Origin: Trichostrongylus colubriformis
Taxonomy: Eukaryota; Nematoda; Chromadorea; Rhabditida; Trichostrongylidae
Assembly: GCA_963978905.1 (NCBI GenBank)
Contig: OZ022260.1
Location: 44,847,551-44,911,550 of the forward strand
Direction: 5' to 3'
DNA length: 64,000 bases
Part shown: one piece after another, positions 11,701 to 23,213 of the stretch
Position numbering within the stretch: position 1 is the first letter of the stretch
Layout of the letters: the number at the start of each line of letters is the position of its first letter
Made by a program: the position numbers and the translations under genes
Notes under the pieces: model-generated
The model's input: only the letters and a program-made list of their open reading frames with translations
Databases searched by the model: none
Told to the model about the DNA's origin: nothing

Positions 11701-14700
11701 TGCTGTCTTTAATCGTCAGTCGTAGATGCTTATAAATTCTTATTGATCTTAGCAAGAGTAACTTGTACACCATCACTTATTGGAGAAAATCTAGCTCGGT
11801 TATTTATTACCTCATCTAGCCGTATAAATATATTTCTAAACGGATCATACAATTACTCGAACTGGCAACTCACTTCGAGCCCTTTCCAGTTGTTCAACGG
11901 CTGATTAGCGTTTTTTTCATTGCCTTAATTCACAGCACCGTCAATTTTACCAGACATTGGCATTTCTACGTCAGCCTGAAAAACTATACCTCTTACACGA
12001 ATTAGTGGCTTGGCCCTCAAGTGGAATAAGCGTGTTTCAATTAAGGTTTATTATAAGTTTACTCGTAGCGTTCAATACAATGGCTGAAGCAACGTCAGAT
12101 CCGACTGCAGATTACTAGAAATTAACACAATAAAGAAAGGAACTGAGATGAAGGTGTAAGGATTTATTAAAAGATGAGAGGACGATTAAGGGCTTCTCTT
12201 GAGTTTTTACCAGTTTTTACCTATTTATGGACCTTCCAGAGGCATGGTTTGCTCTGCAGTACCAGTGGGCCCAAGGTCATATCCCCGAAGGGTTTCGCAC
12301 TGTGACGGCACGATACCTTGTGGTTAAAGGCGGCGATGGGAGAATTCGGACGAACAGTGAAAAATGTAGTGGATGTGGAAGTCAAAGTGCTTAGTAATAC
12401 GATGGTGAGGGAAAAATGAAGAAAATGGCTAAAGACCCAAAAATTAGGACCCTCTTTTCTACCGCCGATTCTCGACAGGGACGACCTTTTCGTCAAGAAG
12501 CGAGTAGACCGGGCCAGCTTTCCATTGGCATGTTGACAAGTAAACACAGGGGAAGTTTGGAAATGCGACAGCAACTATTCCTGAAGTGAGCTTTAGGCTA
12601 CGACTACGAAAGGGCGTCGCAATACCTACGACTCTGGCGCATATCTTTGGCCGCTCTCATCGTAGCTGATAACCGCTATGCTGTCCCTACAGCCCGGGGG
12701 AGGGGGGCTTTTCGACGGGGACTTCGCTACAAACGAGGCCTCTAGTTCCATGTGAATGACTTCTTTTGGGGATTTTTCCTTAAAGACACATTTCAGGGTT
12801 ATTGGGGTATCACATCTCCTGCCTTGGATAGATAGTTCGACCCAAGCCACGTAGGCCGTACCTTTACCGAGGCGTGGGTGTCTCTTCCTTGAGCGTGCAG
12901 AGCCAAAGAATGCGCGACAGCTCGGCCCCGCCCATCCCAACCGTGATTGCTGGCAATGACGGTGGCAACGCTGGCATCTACGTGGCAAATGAGGGATTTG
13001 TGTGATAATATAAGATAAGGAAGAGAGCCAGTGATAAAGGAGACGTTGACATGAGGAAACAGGTGATATTCCAGAGTTCTGTGATACCATCCAGCAGGAA
13101 CTGAGAAGGCTTGTTCTCACGCGGTAATCTCGTCCGAGGCCAGATGTCAGGAGGCCTAATTTCTGCCATTTTCGTGAGCTATTTCGGTTTTCTTTGTTGG
13201 CGCATTCCATAGCACCTCATTTTTCATAATTCAGCGCATTAACCCATTAAAGGTAATCCTGTAATGTGCCTTTGACACAATCATGAACTTATATCTGCAC
13301 ATTTTCTCAAGAAGCACTCTGCTTAAATACTCCAATAGTGTAATCTCTCAGTCACGTTGCAATACCTACCAATGAACGTTCCTGCTCTGAAAAAGCACAG
13401 CATATCCCCCTAGGAAACTTCAGGTTGGGAGGACTCCAGCAAAGAAAACAACGCTTTACCACAACACTAGATCCACCAGTTACCAATAATCACTTGCGGT
13501 CCTGGTCGGCTGGGGGAAGAGACATAATTTGCATTCGGGACCAGGTGGTGTCGTGATGAGGGATTAAAAAGAAAAAGCAAAATTTCTGTCTTGACGATCG
13601 TGCATTTGCTTCGACCGCTGAGTCTTGGCCTTGGGTCCTCCTTAGGGATGTGGAACGGTTCTGGAGCTCCCTAGCTGCAGTATGGTTTTCGGTAGCAAAG
13701 ACTTTGCGCTGTACGACGATCACTGGCTCGAAAGTCCTTCTAGCCCACGGTTAACAAGTGATGGAGCAAATCATCACGTTTTTCCTTTTTCTGACACTCT
13801 TCCGCTAATGCGTATGCTACGAAATCGCATACCACCCACGATAATTTTCCGAATCAATATTTCTTTCAGCGTTACTTGATTTATAGGTACAGTCCATTTC
13901 AGAAAAACTGATTGGGCGTGTCCCATGGACATGGGCGGATGGCGAGAGTGAGAGTACGTGGCGAGAGTGATTGAGAGTGTTTGATACACGTTCATACAAG
14001 TCCGTAGGACACGCCCAATCAGTTTTTCTGAAATGGACTGTACCTATAAATCAAGTAACGCTGAAAGAAATATTGATTCGGAAAATTATCGTGGGTGGTA
14101 TGCGATTTCGTAGCATACGCATTAGCGGAAGAGTGTCAGAAAAAGGAAAAACGTGATGATTTGCTCCATCACTTGTTAACCGTGGGCTAGAAGGACTTTC
14201 GAGCCAGTGATCGTCGTACAGCGCAAAGTCTTTGCTACCGAAGACCATGCTGCAGCTAGGGAGCTCCAGAACCGTTCCACATCTCTAAGGAGGAGCCAAG
14301 GCCAAGACTCAGGGGTCGAAGCAAATGCACGATCGTCAAAACAAAAATTTTGCTTTTTCTTTTTAATCCCTCACCACCTGGTCCCGAATGCAAATTATGT
14401 CTCGTTTTTCCCCAGCCGACCAGGACCGCAAGTGATTATTGGTAACTGGTGGATCTAGTGTTGGGGTAAAGCGTTGCTTTCTTTGCTGAAGTCCTCCCAA
14501 CCTAAAGTTTTCTAGGGGGATATGCTGTGCTTTTTCAGAGCAGGAACGTTCATTGGAATGTATTGCAACATAACTGAGAGATTACACTATTGGAGTATTT
14601 AAAGGAACCGGAAGGGGGTCCGAAACAAGAGAAACATACAAAGAAATGAGCATTTCGTAACGAACGCAGAAGGTTAGAAGCGATAATAGGTGAAAAAACC

Positions 14701-17700
14701 CGAATTCAAAAGTGCATCGCTGCGGTGTGTATTCGCGCCTCATTCGCATCATCGCACTGGCGTTCCGAGTTGTCCGCTGTAGGAGACGGCCGCGGGCCAA
14801 CTTTAGTTGTAGCACCTGACTCCCAGCGCAGTGGAGTGGCCATTCCCAACTACATTAACATTCATGTAAGTACATCTAGAAACAATATAAGAAAGAACAA
14901 AGGAGAAGGTAAAAGGAATGAACAACTTTATAATGGAAACATCTTCTCTTGGCACCATGCCAAGGCGTCTAATTGGCGAGTTTGTGCAATGGCGGCCACT
15001 TGAACTCGTCCACACTACGTCTGTTCTACCGTAAGCCAAAATTACTCCCTTACGGTGTCTTTGAGTACTTCTTGAGAAAATGTGCAGTTATAAGTTCATG
15101 ATTGTGTCAAAGGCACATTCCAAGATTACCTTTAATGGGTTAAAGCGCTGAATTATGAAAAATGAGGTGCTATGGAATACGCCAACAATGAAAAATCTGA
15201 AATAAAAGGATAAAGTTTTTGGCGTTAATCAATCCCTTTCCGGGATGCGCCGCACATTCTAGTTTCATTCAGAATCGTGATGGCAGGTGAATGTGATGTG
15301 GCCTATACAATGACTTGCGATGGCCAGCCGATGTACAAGTCAGTGCTTTTATCCTCCCAGACGATTCTGGTACCAATTTGCCGACCCCGGAGGGATGGAA
15401 GGCTTGGTTGGCCTGGGCGGGCGTTGATGCGGGATTTGATCCCGGCACCATGAGAGTGGGGTGCGCGCCACCTGTCACTACACCACCTCCGCCCATAAAG
15501 AAAATCCGAAATAGCTCACGAAAATGGCAAAAATTAGGCCTGCTGACATCCGGCTTCGGACGAGATTACCGCGTGAAAACAAGCCATCGAATCAGTTCCT
15601 GCTGGATGGTATCACAGAGAACTCTGTAATCTCACCTGTTTCCTCATGTCAACGTCTCCTTTATCACTGGCTCTCTTCCTTATCTTACATTATCACACCA
15701 ATCGTAGGCCTCATTTGAGGCGCAGTTGCCAGCGTTGTCACCATCATTGCCAGCAATCACGGCTGGGATGGCGTGTGCAGAGCTGTTGCTCTAGATTCTT
15801 TTGCTCTGCACGCTCAAGGAAGCGACACCCACGCCTCGGTAAAGGTACGGTCTACGTGGCTTGGGTCGAACTATCCATCCACGGCAGGAGATGTGATACC
15901 CCAATAACCCTGGAATGTGCCTTTAAACCACATATCTTCATCCTTATTTTTTAGTCTTTATCTACTACATACGTATGTAGGTCAAATATCTACCTTGGCT
16001 ATTGAAATCACTGATAAATCAGTCGCCCGGCGGGCAAATCAGCCGAGGGCGATCTCACCGGTTGAAAAGCTTGCTCTACACCCTCCAGATCTGACACAAC
16101 GAGAATGGTATTATAAGGCAGACTAGGTCACGCCACTAGTCTTTTTTTCAGTGCGCCTTTGCGGCGGATCACAAGGCATTCATTGGAATGGAAGTGGGCG
16201 GTGGGACCATTCAGCTGCTCATCTACAAAGGAACTCATGTTCAAAACCAGTTTTACTACGAGTGGATCTCCTTGTCCAGTTGGAAGGTCCAGCAAGTTTC
16301 TTCGCATTCATTCAAGTTATTGTTTGGTTGCTTTTCAATCTGCGATGCCATAGTACAAATGCCTGTCGGACAACGAGTGCTCTGTGCGCCTCATTTGCAG
16401 TTTGTAACCGTAGCTTTTCAGTACATTTCACCGGGTGTTCCCGGCTATTCAAACCCACGGTAATGAAAAGCAGCGATCGCCAAATGCTTGAGGATTCATA
16501 AGCACCAAACGTTACCCTCACAAAGCGACCAGTTTTTGAGAGTTTCCAAGCCCATAGTGAGACATCAACGCGTAGAATTTATGTAGAGGACATTATACCT
16601 GCTTTAATTACGCAATGACAATCAGCGACGACACCTCTAGCAAAAAGGCTGCGCGCCGCACGTCGCACTGCATTTCTTGGAAAAGAGTTGCTTGAATAGT
16701 CCGCGATGAGAAAGCTGGTGACGCTCATCGAAGCGTGCAATATTTGTAATCTGCGGCGCAAATGCATTTCATTTTAATTCATCGGAATATCAAACCACAG
16801 TATAATAACAGTGTATGGTCTCTATAAAAATTGGAAATTCATAAGTGCTATAACGAAAGATATGAGGGTTAACAGAATGCAATTGGCTTGCAAGTTAGAA
16901 ATGCGTTGTATTGTATTAATGCAAGCTAAGACTACACACAGGAACGAGAAGTCATCGCTCCAGTATCTCCAGCAATCCTCATTAAAGGCACCATTACGGG
17001 AAATTCGGACGAAAAGTAAAAGAAGTAGTGAATCTGAAAGTCGAGATGCAGCAACAGGACAGTGAAAAAAACGGATGGAAATGGCCAAAAACCCGAGAAA
17101 TAGGACCCCCTTCTCTCCTTGATCTTCAACGCGGACGATCTTTCCGTCAAGAAACGGGTAATCCGGACTAGTATACCACTGGCTTGTTGCCAAGTAAACA
17201 CAAGAGAATGTTTGGAAATACAACAGCATCCTTTTCAGTGAGCTTCAGGCTAAAACTACGAAAGCGCGCTGCAATACCTTCGATCTCACCGCACATCCTT
17301 GGTCGCCCTCTTCGTAGTCGACCAGGTATCAAGTCGCTTGGAAGTGGGGTCGATCATCCAAAGGCCTTAGCTCCTATCCGTGGCGCCGTTTCTACAGCTC
17401 GGAGGCGCACTTTTTCACCGGGATTCCGCCACGGGTAACCTTCTTACACCTATAGTTTCCATGTGAATGACTTCTTTCAGGGATTCCCAGTAGCCACATT
17501 ACCCCTAATGCTGTCTTTAAAATGAGTGCAATATGCTAGGAGGAGCGTTGAAAAGTTTCTTCCCCTTTTTGCTTTCACTTCCTTTTCTTCGTTGCTATAG
17601 GTTTTGTGAAGGTTATAAAGCATAAAATGCAAATCACAAAAGCTCTATCGATCGACACATGGGTTGTTCCACAGATTGGCGAAATCCTGTGAATGGGCTC

Positions 17701-20700
17701 TGCGCCTCGCTAAAGAATAGAGAAAGGTAACCAACAAAATTAGGAAGGATGGGGTCAGAGAGTGCGCACGTAGAACACAAAAAGAACTCGGAGGATGTGC
17801 AAGAAGTTTCATGATACTTTAGGCGAACAATGGTGCAGCGAGTACCAGAGAGCTTGTTCGATGCGGCTCTGCTTCACCGATCTTTTGGAAGGAGAAGAGC
17901 CTGCTCGGCAACTATGACATTGATGCTCTCAAGGCTTCCTTTGTGGAAGGTGACAAGTTCTGCGAGGTATGCTTTGTCAAAATCTAAGCGCTCATTACTC
18001 TATAACTTCGAGTGCTTCTTTAGGTGAGCGACGTCGCGATACTTGGCAACATGCTTGTTCTCATTCGAAACACTGGAGGCGGTCCACCGGGGTGCTCCTG
18101 CGCACAGTGCATGGTATCTTTTTCTTTCAATGCTCAGCTCACGAAACAGTTTAAAAGCAAACAGCGATCAAAACTCGCAGCGTCTTCATGATTCTGATCT
18201 GATTTCGGCGAGTCACTCACTGACCGCTAAAAATGCTCAAGAAGCTTATGAAGGGATATGCTACTTAATGTGTAATTCGACTCACAAGCAGCTCATCTGC
18301 GTCACTAAGATAATAACAGCGAAAATGCCAGTTTCCTCTATTTCAGGTGGAGAACAAAGCATCGAAGAAACCACTGATGGTGAACGATTGGGGCGATTTC
18401 ATCTGCGGAGGCCCTTGGCCGACAGACAAGTAAGCTCACGCTGAAAATAGCACTAACCAGGGGGTGTATATCGTTAGGATAGAAACGTCGCGTGGCCGTG
18501 TTCGGCACGCGACGTTTCTGTCCTAACGTATACACCCCTAACCAGGTAAGGGTTTCAAATTCTAATGGAACTTCGAATTGAGACCCAGATGGATCAAAAG
18601 AGCCCTGAAGGCTGATTATATTGAATATTGCATAATGCCATTCAGATGCGATGTAGGGGGGGGGGTCAAAGTTTGCTCGTGATGCCACATTAGCGAGGTG
18701 CTGTTCCGTCAGCTCGATTAGCGTGAAGACGGCAACGGCTATCGTGGCTCAATGGTAGTGTCCCGGATATGAAGTCGCGGGACCGTAAGTTCGCCCCCGT
18801 TGCAGTGTTTTTTGCATTTCGGGTTTCATCGTCTGTAAGGGCTTTTCTTTCACTTCCGAACGTTTCCTATACTGGCACCTAATCGCACCCATCACTTACA
18901 CTGTCACCGAATCATGTTATCTTAATTTTAAACTGACGAGGGAAGTACGAAGACGAAGTGACCATTTGCAATGAGACACTTATCACTCGACGCGCTTTTA
19001 GACGCTGATTTCAAATCTGTTTTCAAAATCTGCCAAACGACTCTTTGAGCGAGGTTATGGAGGTTTTCGTGGATGCATTGCGATCTGCGTAGGGTGGGAC
19101 CATGGGTGGTATTCCCATGAAGGCATTTTTTGCATTTCATAGGGCTTTCCTTCATGGCTGGAAAACGCCCCCAAAAATGTTTTCAAAGTGTACAACAACA
19201 TTTATGTTCGTTTTCCGCGTACCTCACTATCCATATCTTCGAGATAGCAGAAATGCTCGACCGAAGCATACTACAGTACAATGGCATATTCCGAAGCCAT
19301 ATACCTAGATACCAAAGCCTTTGTCTATAATTCAGCATCCATGTAACAATTAATCAAAGCTCAAAGTGTTTGAATGTTACTTTTCTTCATTTCCAGTGTA
19401 TGGTTCAATAAGAAATCACACTTCAGACCGATAATGAAAGCGTTGAACCGTCCACTCAACACTCCATGTGGTCTGCAAGAACAGTTTGTATCACTATGGT
19501 ATCGACACGGCAAGCCATGCATGGGTCGAGCCTGGAACAGTAACGGCAAAATTGACGCTTCGTTTGTTGAGTGCGCTCTTATCTCTAACTATCATGTCAT
19601 ATTAGTCAATACCTGATGCTTACCTCCAGTGATGGCCATGAGTTCAGTGGACATATTGTTGGCTCTATGCAAATGCTCGTGGAGCTGCCGGCCACTGCTG
19701 TTGGCTTCGAATACTGCTGGCTACCGTATGAACAGGTGTGGCTCCTGCAATTTTTATATGAACACTTGAATAACGAAAATGATAGGATCCAGTTCCTCAA
19801 AGCTCAGGGTTTTCGGGTCATGAAATTCAAAGTTCCGCTTCCAGCCAAAGGCAATTGTATGATATCTAATAAATATATTGTGTAGGGTGTGTGCACTTAT
19901 GACGGAAAATCGCTTCGCGGCGCCACCAGTCCGACTTGCCGAATCCCCTTGGGAGCCCGGCAGAGCGTGGCTGCGTCACCTCTGCACCTCCACCCATGCC
20001 ACACTGCCTTTTGAACCCATGCCACCCTGTCTCCTCCACCCTCACCCCACTGCCTCGCTTGAAGGCTGCCATGCCCTGCCGCTGGTACCCGCACCCGCCG
20101 AGCTGCTTGTCGCGTGCGGCCGCGCGGAAATCCGCCCTAAGTGCACACACCCCGTTGTATGAAGCAGAGATATCATACAAAATGCTCAGTTTAAGGGGGA
20201 CAGGGAAGTATGACATGGTTTTGTGGTTCAGAACATCCAATCATCAAACCAAATATATTAATCACTGACAAAAGGTGACCTCATGCTCAGTTCCTCGCTG
20301 AAAGCCGTGAAACTGCTAAAGGTCTGTAAATACGATTCATCACTACCTCAAAGCAGATTGTTCTTTAAAAGCCTGAGATACGCTATCGTTAGCACTCACT
20401 AATACGAATAAATGACGATGCAGGATTCACATCAACTACATCAACTAGAGATTACCTCAAAGCAGATGATTTTTTAATAGCCCTTGGTCATTCTGTCATT
20501 GGCACTCGAATAATTGGCTTAGCGACTTTAGGCCTCAGTCTACATGGACAAGGATTTTGCACCAGTTCATTTGAGTTATATTGCACCGTGTGTGGTTCAA
20601 GTAGATGCTTACGAAATACTCGGTAAGGGCTCGGACATCATTGATTGCATGATTTAGTTGAAAAGTTGGAGAGGTCGACTATGTGCAGGGTCGGTGAATC

Positions 20701-20985
20701 TGAAAAAGGAGCGCGCAGAAGCCGCCATGAACGGACGTGTGATGACACTTGAAGGACCGAAAATACGAAAACTCAAGGTGCGTCTCTGCTATTTTATATC
20801 TTGGGGTTCTCCTCCTGAATTTGCGAGGATTAGCAATAATCCTTGCTTTTCAGAGAACTCCATACCCTTTAAGACTATTCTCTGAATCGAAATCGATCGG
20901 CTTTACGAGCATTGAAGGAAAAAAAAACGGCTCAGAGATATGTAGTGATGAATGCGCGTGGATGGAAAATATTACTAACTTCTGA
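8744..20985 (+). CDS. Nematode protein with two W-Y-x-H-G-K-P repeat units (11 exons), function unknown
   Basis: Exons 8744-8773, 8815-8973, 16152-16286, 17823-17966, 18024-18113, 18347-18429, 19397-19570, 19630-19735, 20532-20622, 20689-20777 and 20854-20985 join in phase to 410 residues. Unit A appears twice: WYHHGKPIMGKAWN (residues 44-57) and WYRHGKPCMGRAWN (248-261). Each is followed by a unit B with a G-x-x-Q-x-L strand and F-x-Y-x-W ending (78-102 and 278-302). Between them lie a CSCAQC cluster (about 180-185) and an NDWGDF..G.PWP stretch (about 199-210). No signal peptide or membrane segment is seen, so I infer a soluble protein. The G-K-P-x-M-G-x-A-W-N...Y-E-W pattern weakly recalls DM9/DUF3421 repeats; I do not assign a function. 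The donor after exon 3 (GTCCAG) and the last exon are the least certain parts. Intron 2 spans 7.2 kb of foldback DNA. Confidence 0.72.
8988..11308. repeat. Giant foldback (2.3 kb) in intron 2 of the repeat-unit gene
   Basis: Long imperfect inverted arms can be followed from ACACCAAGTGGTGTGCACAAG (8988) against CTTGTGCGCACCACC near 11300. Inner pairs include AGTAACTGATGATA / TATCATCAGTTACT (9151 / 11130), GCCGATCAACTTTGAG / CCAAAGTTGATCGGC (9692 / 10941) and TGGTCGACATTG and its inverse. The centre holds the perfect palindrome at 10115-10220 and another inverted pair around GATCAATAGTACTCA (10310-10455). No transposase is recognisable. Confidence 0.8.
10115..10220. repeat. Perfect 106-bp palindrome
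   Basis: The sequence TACAATACCGCTCGTGTCGC... is its own reverse complement across 106 bases with no spacer; the axis lies between 10167 and 10168 in TTCGCGAA. The terminal TA could be a target duplication flanking a 102-bp hairpin element. Such a spacerless palindrome could form a cruciform. Confidence 0.85.
11309..12781. repeat. Dispersed repeat family F4, partial copies
   Basis: CCTTCTAACACCTATAGTTT plus ATTACCCCTAATGCTGTCTT (11625-11712) recur at 17440-17520. The block 12340-12640 (AATTCGGACGAA..., AAGTAAACACAGGGGAAG, TGAGCTTTAGGCTACGACTACGAAAG) recurs at 16985-17290 and, inverted, at 22860-23190. Copies diverge by point changes and small indels. The open frames are short and not conserved between copies, so I treat this as an interspersed repeat rather than a gene. 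Confidence 0.65.
12782..15918. repeat. 3.1-kb foldback with nested insertions
   Basis: The arms mirror each other around about 13965: 12785-13888 pairs with 14042-15915. The centre is a smaller hairpin (13888-14042) starting TACAGTCCATTTCAG, a relative of the one at 27567-27715. Ends read TTAAAGACACATTTCAGGG and the inverse of TTAAAGGCACATTCCAGGG; another terminus of this family is cut by the window end (63900-64000). The right arm has two insertions absent from the left: about 470 bp at 14600-15068 and a SINE at 15204-15500. The 194-codon minus-strand frame at 12626-13210 lies largely in the left arm. Confidence 0.8.
15204..15500 (-). mobile_element. tRNA-derived SINE, copy 1, with target duplication
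   Basis: Reading on the minus strand, the element starts GGGCGGAGGTGGTGTAGTG, carries an A-box-like region and a B-box-like GGGATCAAATCCCG, continues through a conserved body, and ends GGGATTGATTAACGCC with an AT-rich tail. GAAAAATCTGAAATA on one side and GAAAATCCGAAATA on the other match the single site in the undisturbed left arm of the surrounding foldback, so the insertion and its target duplication are directly visible. Other copies lie at 21283, 45985 and 47565. Confidence 0.85.
16985..17525 (+). repeat. Dispersed repeat F4, copy in intron 3 of the repeat-unit gene
   Basis: It matches 12340-12640 (GGGAAATTCGGACGAAAAG, CCAAGTAAACACAAGAGAATG, GAGCTTCAGGCTAAAACTACG) and continues through CACCTATAGTTTCCATGTG and CACATTACCCCTAATGCTG, which also occur at 11640-11710. 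It lies between exons 3 and 4 of the repeat-unit gene. Confidence 0.65.
18462..18537. mobile_element. 76-bp hairpin element with exact 9-bp target duplication
   Basis: GGGTGTATATCGTTAGGA and TCCTAACGTATACACCC form a near-perfect hairpin with a five-base loop. CTAACCAGG occurs directly on both sides (18453-18461 and 18538-18546). This is the smallest of the GGGTG..CACCC elements. It lies in intron 6 of the repeat-unit gene, 32 bases past the exon 6 donor. Confidence 0.88.
18732..18804 (+). pseudogene. tRNA-like sequence, probably a degenerate tRNA or SINE head
   Basis: GCAACGG and CCGTTGC pair as a 7-bp acceptor stem. An A-box-like GTGGCTCAATGGTAG and a B-box-like AAGTTCGCCCCCG are correctly placed. 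The anticodon stem TCCCG/CGGGA is perfect but encloses 12 bases instead of seven, so no anticodon can be assigned. It sits in intron 6 of the repeat-unit gene. Confidence 0.45.
18925..19065 (+). repeat. Diverged repeat shared with 57285-57395
   Basis: GACGAGGGAAGTACGAAGAC...AAGTGACCATTTGCAATGAGA...GACGCTGATTTC aligns by eye with AACAAGGGAAGGACCTGAGG...AAAGTGACCATTCGGAATGAG...GGACGCTGATCTCGAACC near 57300. No terminal structure was identified. Confidence 0.5.
19885..20152. mobile_element. GGGTG..CACCC inverted-repeat element (F1) in intron 8
   Basis: GGGTGTGTGCACTTATGACG at the left and CCTAAGTGCACACACCC at the right, with GCTTCGCGGCGCC and GCGGCCGCGCGG arms. The flanking 9-mers match at about 5 of 9 positions only, so the duplication has decayed. 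It starts 150 bases past the exon 8 donor and its first bases create the TAG that closes the exon 8 frame if read through. Confidence 0.8.
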
Positions 20986-21282
20986 ACAGTTTCATTCGTT
21001 TCCGCTGCAGAGGAACATGGAGGGATAGCATTTAGTTGAGAGATGCATGGCACAGGACATGGTGATTTCACTCGAGATTGGCCTGAAAGAAGGTTACAAC
21101 TGGAAAGCGCACCGTTTCGTGCATGGTCTTTATGAGAAATCAGGACCTAGTCTATGGAGCACCTAACGAAAGGGTTCTACTGTGAGGTGTGGGTTGCTAA
21201 TATTATAATGGCAACCTTGCGAGACCACTAGCCTCTCTACCATTACACGGAAAAATTGTAACCATCCATTTCTCTTCACATG

Positions 21283-21573
21283 CAGGTGTGTCTTGGCGGA
21301 GGTGGTGTAGTGACAGGTGGCGCATACCCCACTCTCATGGTGCGAGGATCAGATCCCGCATCAACGCCCACCCAGGCCAACCAAGCCTTCCATCCCTCGG
21401 GGGTCGACAAACTGGTACCAGACTCGTCTGGGAGGATAAAGGCACTGACACAAACATCGGCTGGCCACAGCAAGTTATTGTATAGGCCACATCACATTCA
21501 CCAGCTATCACGTTTTTGAATGGAACAAGAACGTGCGGCGCAGCCCCGGAAGGGACTGATCAACGCCAAAAAC
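21283..21573 (+). mobile_element. tRNA-derived SINE, copy 2
   Basis: GGCGGAGGTGGTGTAGTGAC (A-box region), then a GAGGATCAGATCCCGC B-box relative, the body CCAACCAAGCCTTCCATCC...GGTACCAGACTCGTCTGGGA...TATAGGCCACATCACATTCA and the end GGAAGGGACTGATCAACGCC followed by an AT-rich tail. Full-length compared with the other three copies. Confidence 0.8.
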
Positions 21574-21904
21574 TTTATTCACTTTTTTATAGGTGCGACT
21601 TTATGCGTACGAGAATTTTAGGTGCTGTGCAGAAAAGATCGTGATGACACAATGACCATCTAATGAACTCAAGAAGTGCACTCCTCAAACGATAAATCTT
21701 TAACGATACGCCTTAATCATCGCCTTGCCCTATGTATCTAATACCCTTTATGATGATGACGACTTTCCCTTACCCAATGAGTCACCTTCGCTGTATATCG
21801 GCCTTCGTTGATATTTGTACTTGGCGATTTTATTAAAAGATTTATTCATTTCTATTATAGTCAAAGAGTAGTGTGTGCTTTATTTAATTTTTCGCAGACA
21901 TCAT

Positions 21905-22158
21905 GGCACAGGGTGGGGGTCACGAGGTCGAATTTCCGCTTCGCGGCGGCGCACTCGAGGCGCCACCAGTACGACTCGCCGTATCGATTGCCCTTGGAGC
22001 CGGCCAAGCGTGACTGCGTCACGTCTGCGCTTCCACTCATGCCATACTGCCTCGTTTGAAGGCTGCCGTGCCCTGCCACCGGCGCTCGCACCCGCCGCGC
22101 CGCTCGGCGCGCGCGGCAGTGCGGAAATTCGACCTCGTGACCTCCACCACATGGCACA
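21905..22158. mobile_element. Variant F1 inverted-repeat element
   Basis: GGTGGGGGTCACGAGGTCGA and CGACCTCGTGACCTCCACC form the terminal repeat, followed by AATTTCCGC...GGCGGCGC arms as in family F1. The outer 20 bases differ from the usual GGGTGTGTGCAC end, as in the 6799 copy. Confidence 0.65.
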
Positions 22159-22689
22159 TGTTGCGCAAATATGCACATACTACAACTTCTGGTATCGCAG
22201 CACTGCGCGCATCACACGGTAAAACTACCCAATGTGACATGCTTCTCACTTGTTTTCTAATCACTCCCAATTCTTACGACAAGGAAAGGATCGTAGGTCA
22301 AAGTGGCCTCTCGAAGTGGCACCCGCGCCTAATTCGAGCCATAGAGCATGAATATGACACTCATTTGTCGTGAAACAGTTCGGCTCCCGCCAGGCATCGC
22401 AAGAAAAGGGGTGGATCACCAAGCTTGCCCAAAACTTTGTCCATAAGGATGGTTCGACCTTTTGAAAAAGTATACTACACCCACTCAACGAGAACTTGAA
22501 TATTCATCCCATTTGGCGGGGATCCTGAAAACATTAGTTTGTAACAAGCTGTTTTCCTTGAAATCAACGCGCCACAAAAGGCTTCTTGATTTCCATTTTT
22601 GGCCGTAGTTTATCACATCTGTTGAAACGTAATGTAAAGACAATAGAAAAAGAACTGGAAATCTGTACTTTGAAGACAGTGATAGGGGT

Positions 22690-23190
22690 AATGTGAGAGA
22701 TAACGATTCGCTAAGAGTCATTCACTTAAAAACTAGGGGACTAGGAAGCCCTGTGCGTCGAAATCTCCCGCGAAAAGCGTACCTCTGAGCTGTGACAGAG
22801 GCGGCCTTTTCAGCTCGAGCCGCCTTACTGTGCACGGTCCGCCTCCTAGTGATTGATTGGCTGGGATGGGATTGGAAGGTATCGCGGCTCGCTTTCTTAG
22901 TTTTGGCTTGAAGCTCACTCCAGAAAAAGGATTCTTTCTCATTCCCGAACATCTCTACGTGTTTACGACATGGCAACACCCCAATGGGAAACTCTTCCGG
23001 AGTACCCGCCTCTTCACGGAAAGGCTCCACGTCGAGGATCAGCGGTGGAAGGGGTCCTATTTCTCGGGTCTTTGTCCGTTTCCATCCTTTTTTTCTTCAC
23101 TGTACTATTACTAGACATATTCACTGCTTTCTTCACTCTTCGTCCGAATTTCCTCTATCACTGCCTTTAAACATTGAAAAGTGACTCACT
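22690..23190 (-). repeat. Dispersed repeat F4, inverted copy
   Basis: Reverse complement of the 12340-12760 and 16985-17520 sequences: CTTTCTTAGTTTTGGCTTGAAGCTCACT, CGTGTTTACGACATGGCAAC, GAAACTCTTCCGGAGTACCCG, TCTTCGTCCGAATTTCC. It also includes the segment related to 9400 (GTCGAAATCTCCCGCGAAAAGCG). Confidence 0.65.
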
Positions 23191-23213
23191 CCATTAGAAC
23201 CTCCTTTTCGTAG

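Noticed and set aside
12626..13210. Longest open frame of the window (194 codons, minus strand)
   Set aside because: It lies largely in the left arm of a foldback whose mirror arm carries a disrupted version. It shows no domain or splice context, so it is a repeat-borne frame.
13888..14042. Separate gene centred on the 13.8-14.1 kb palindrome
   Set aside because: Identical open frames on opposite strands are just the two arms of one hairpin.
14725..15003. Open frame reading TLVVAPDSQRSGVAIPNYINIH with a GTAAGT after it
   Set aside because: It lies in an insertion in the right foldback arm, within intron 2 of the repeat-unit gene. It does not fit that gene's phase chain and has no family match I know.
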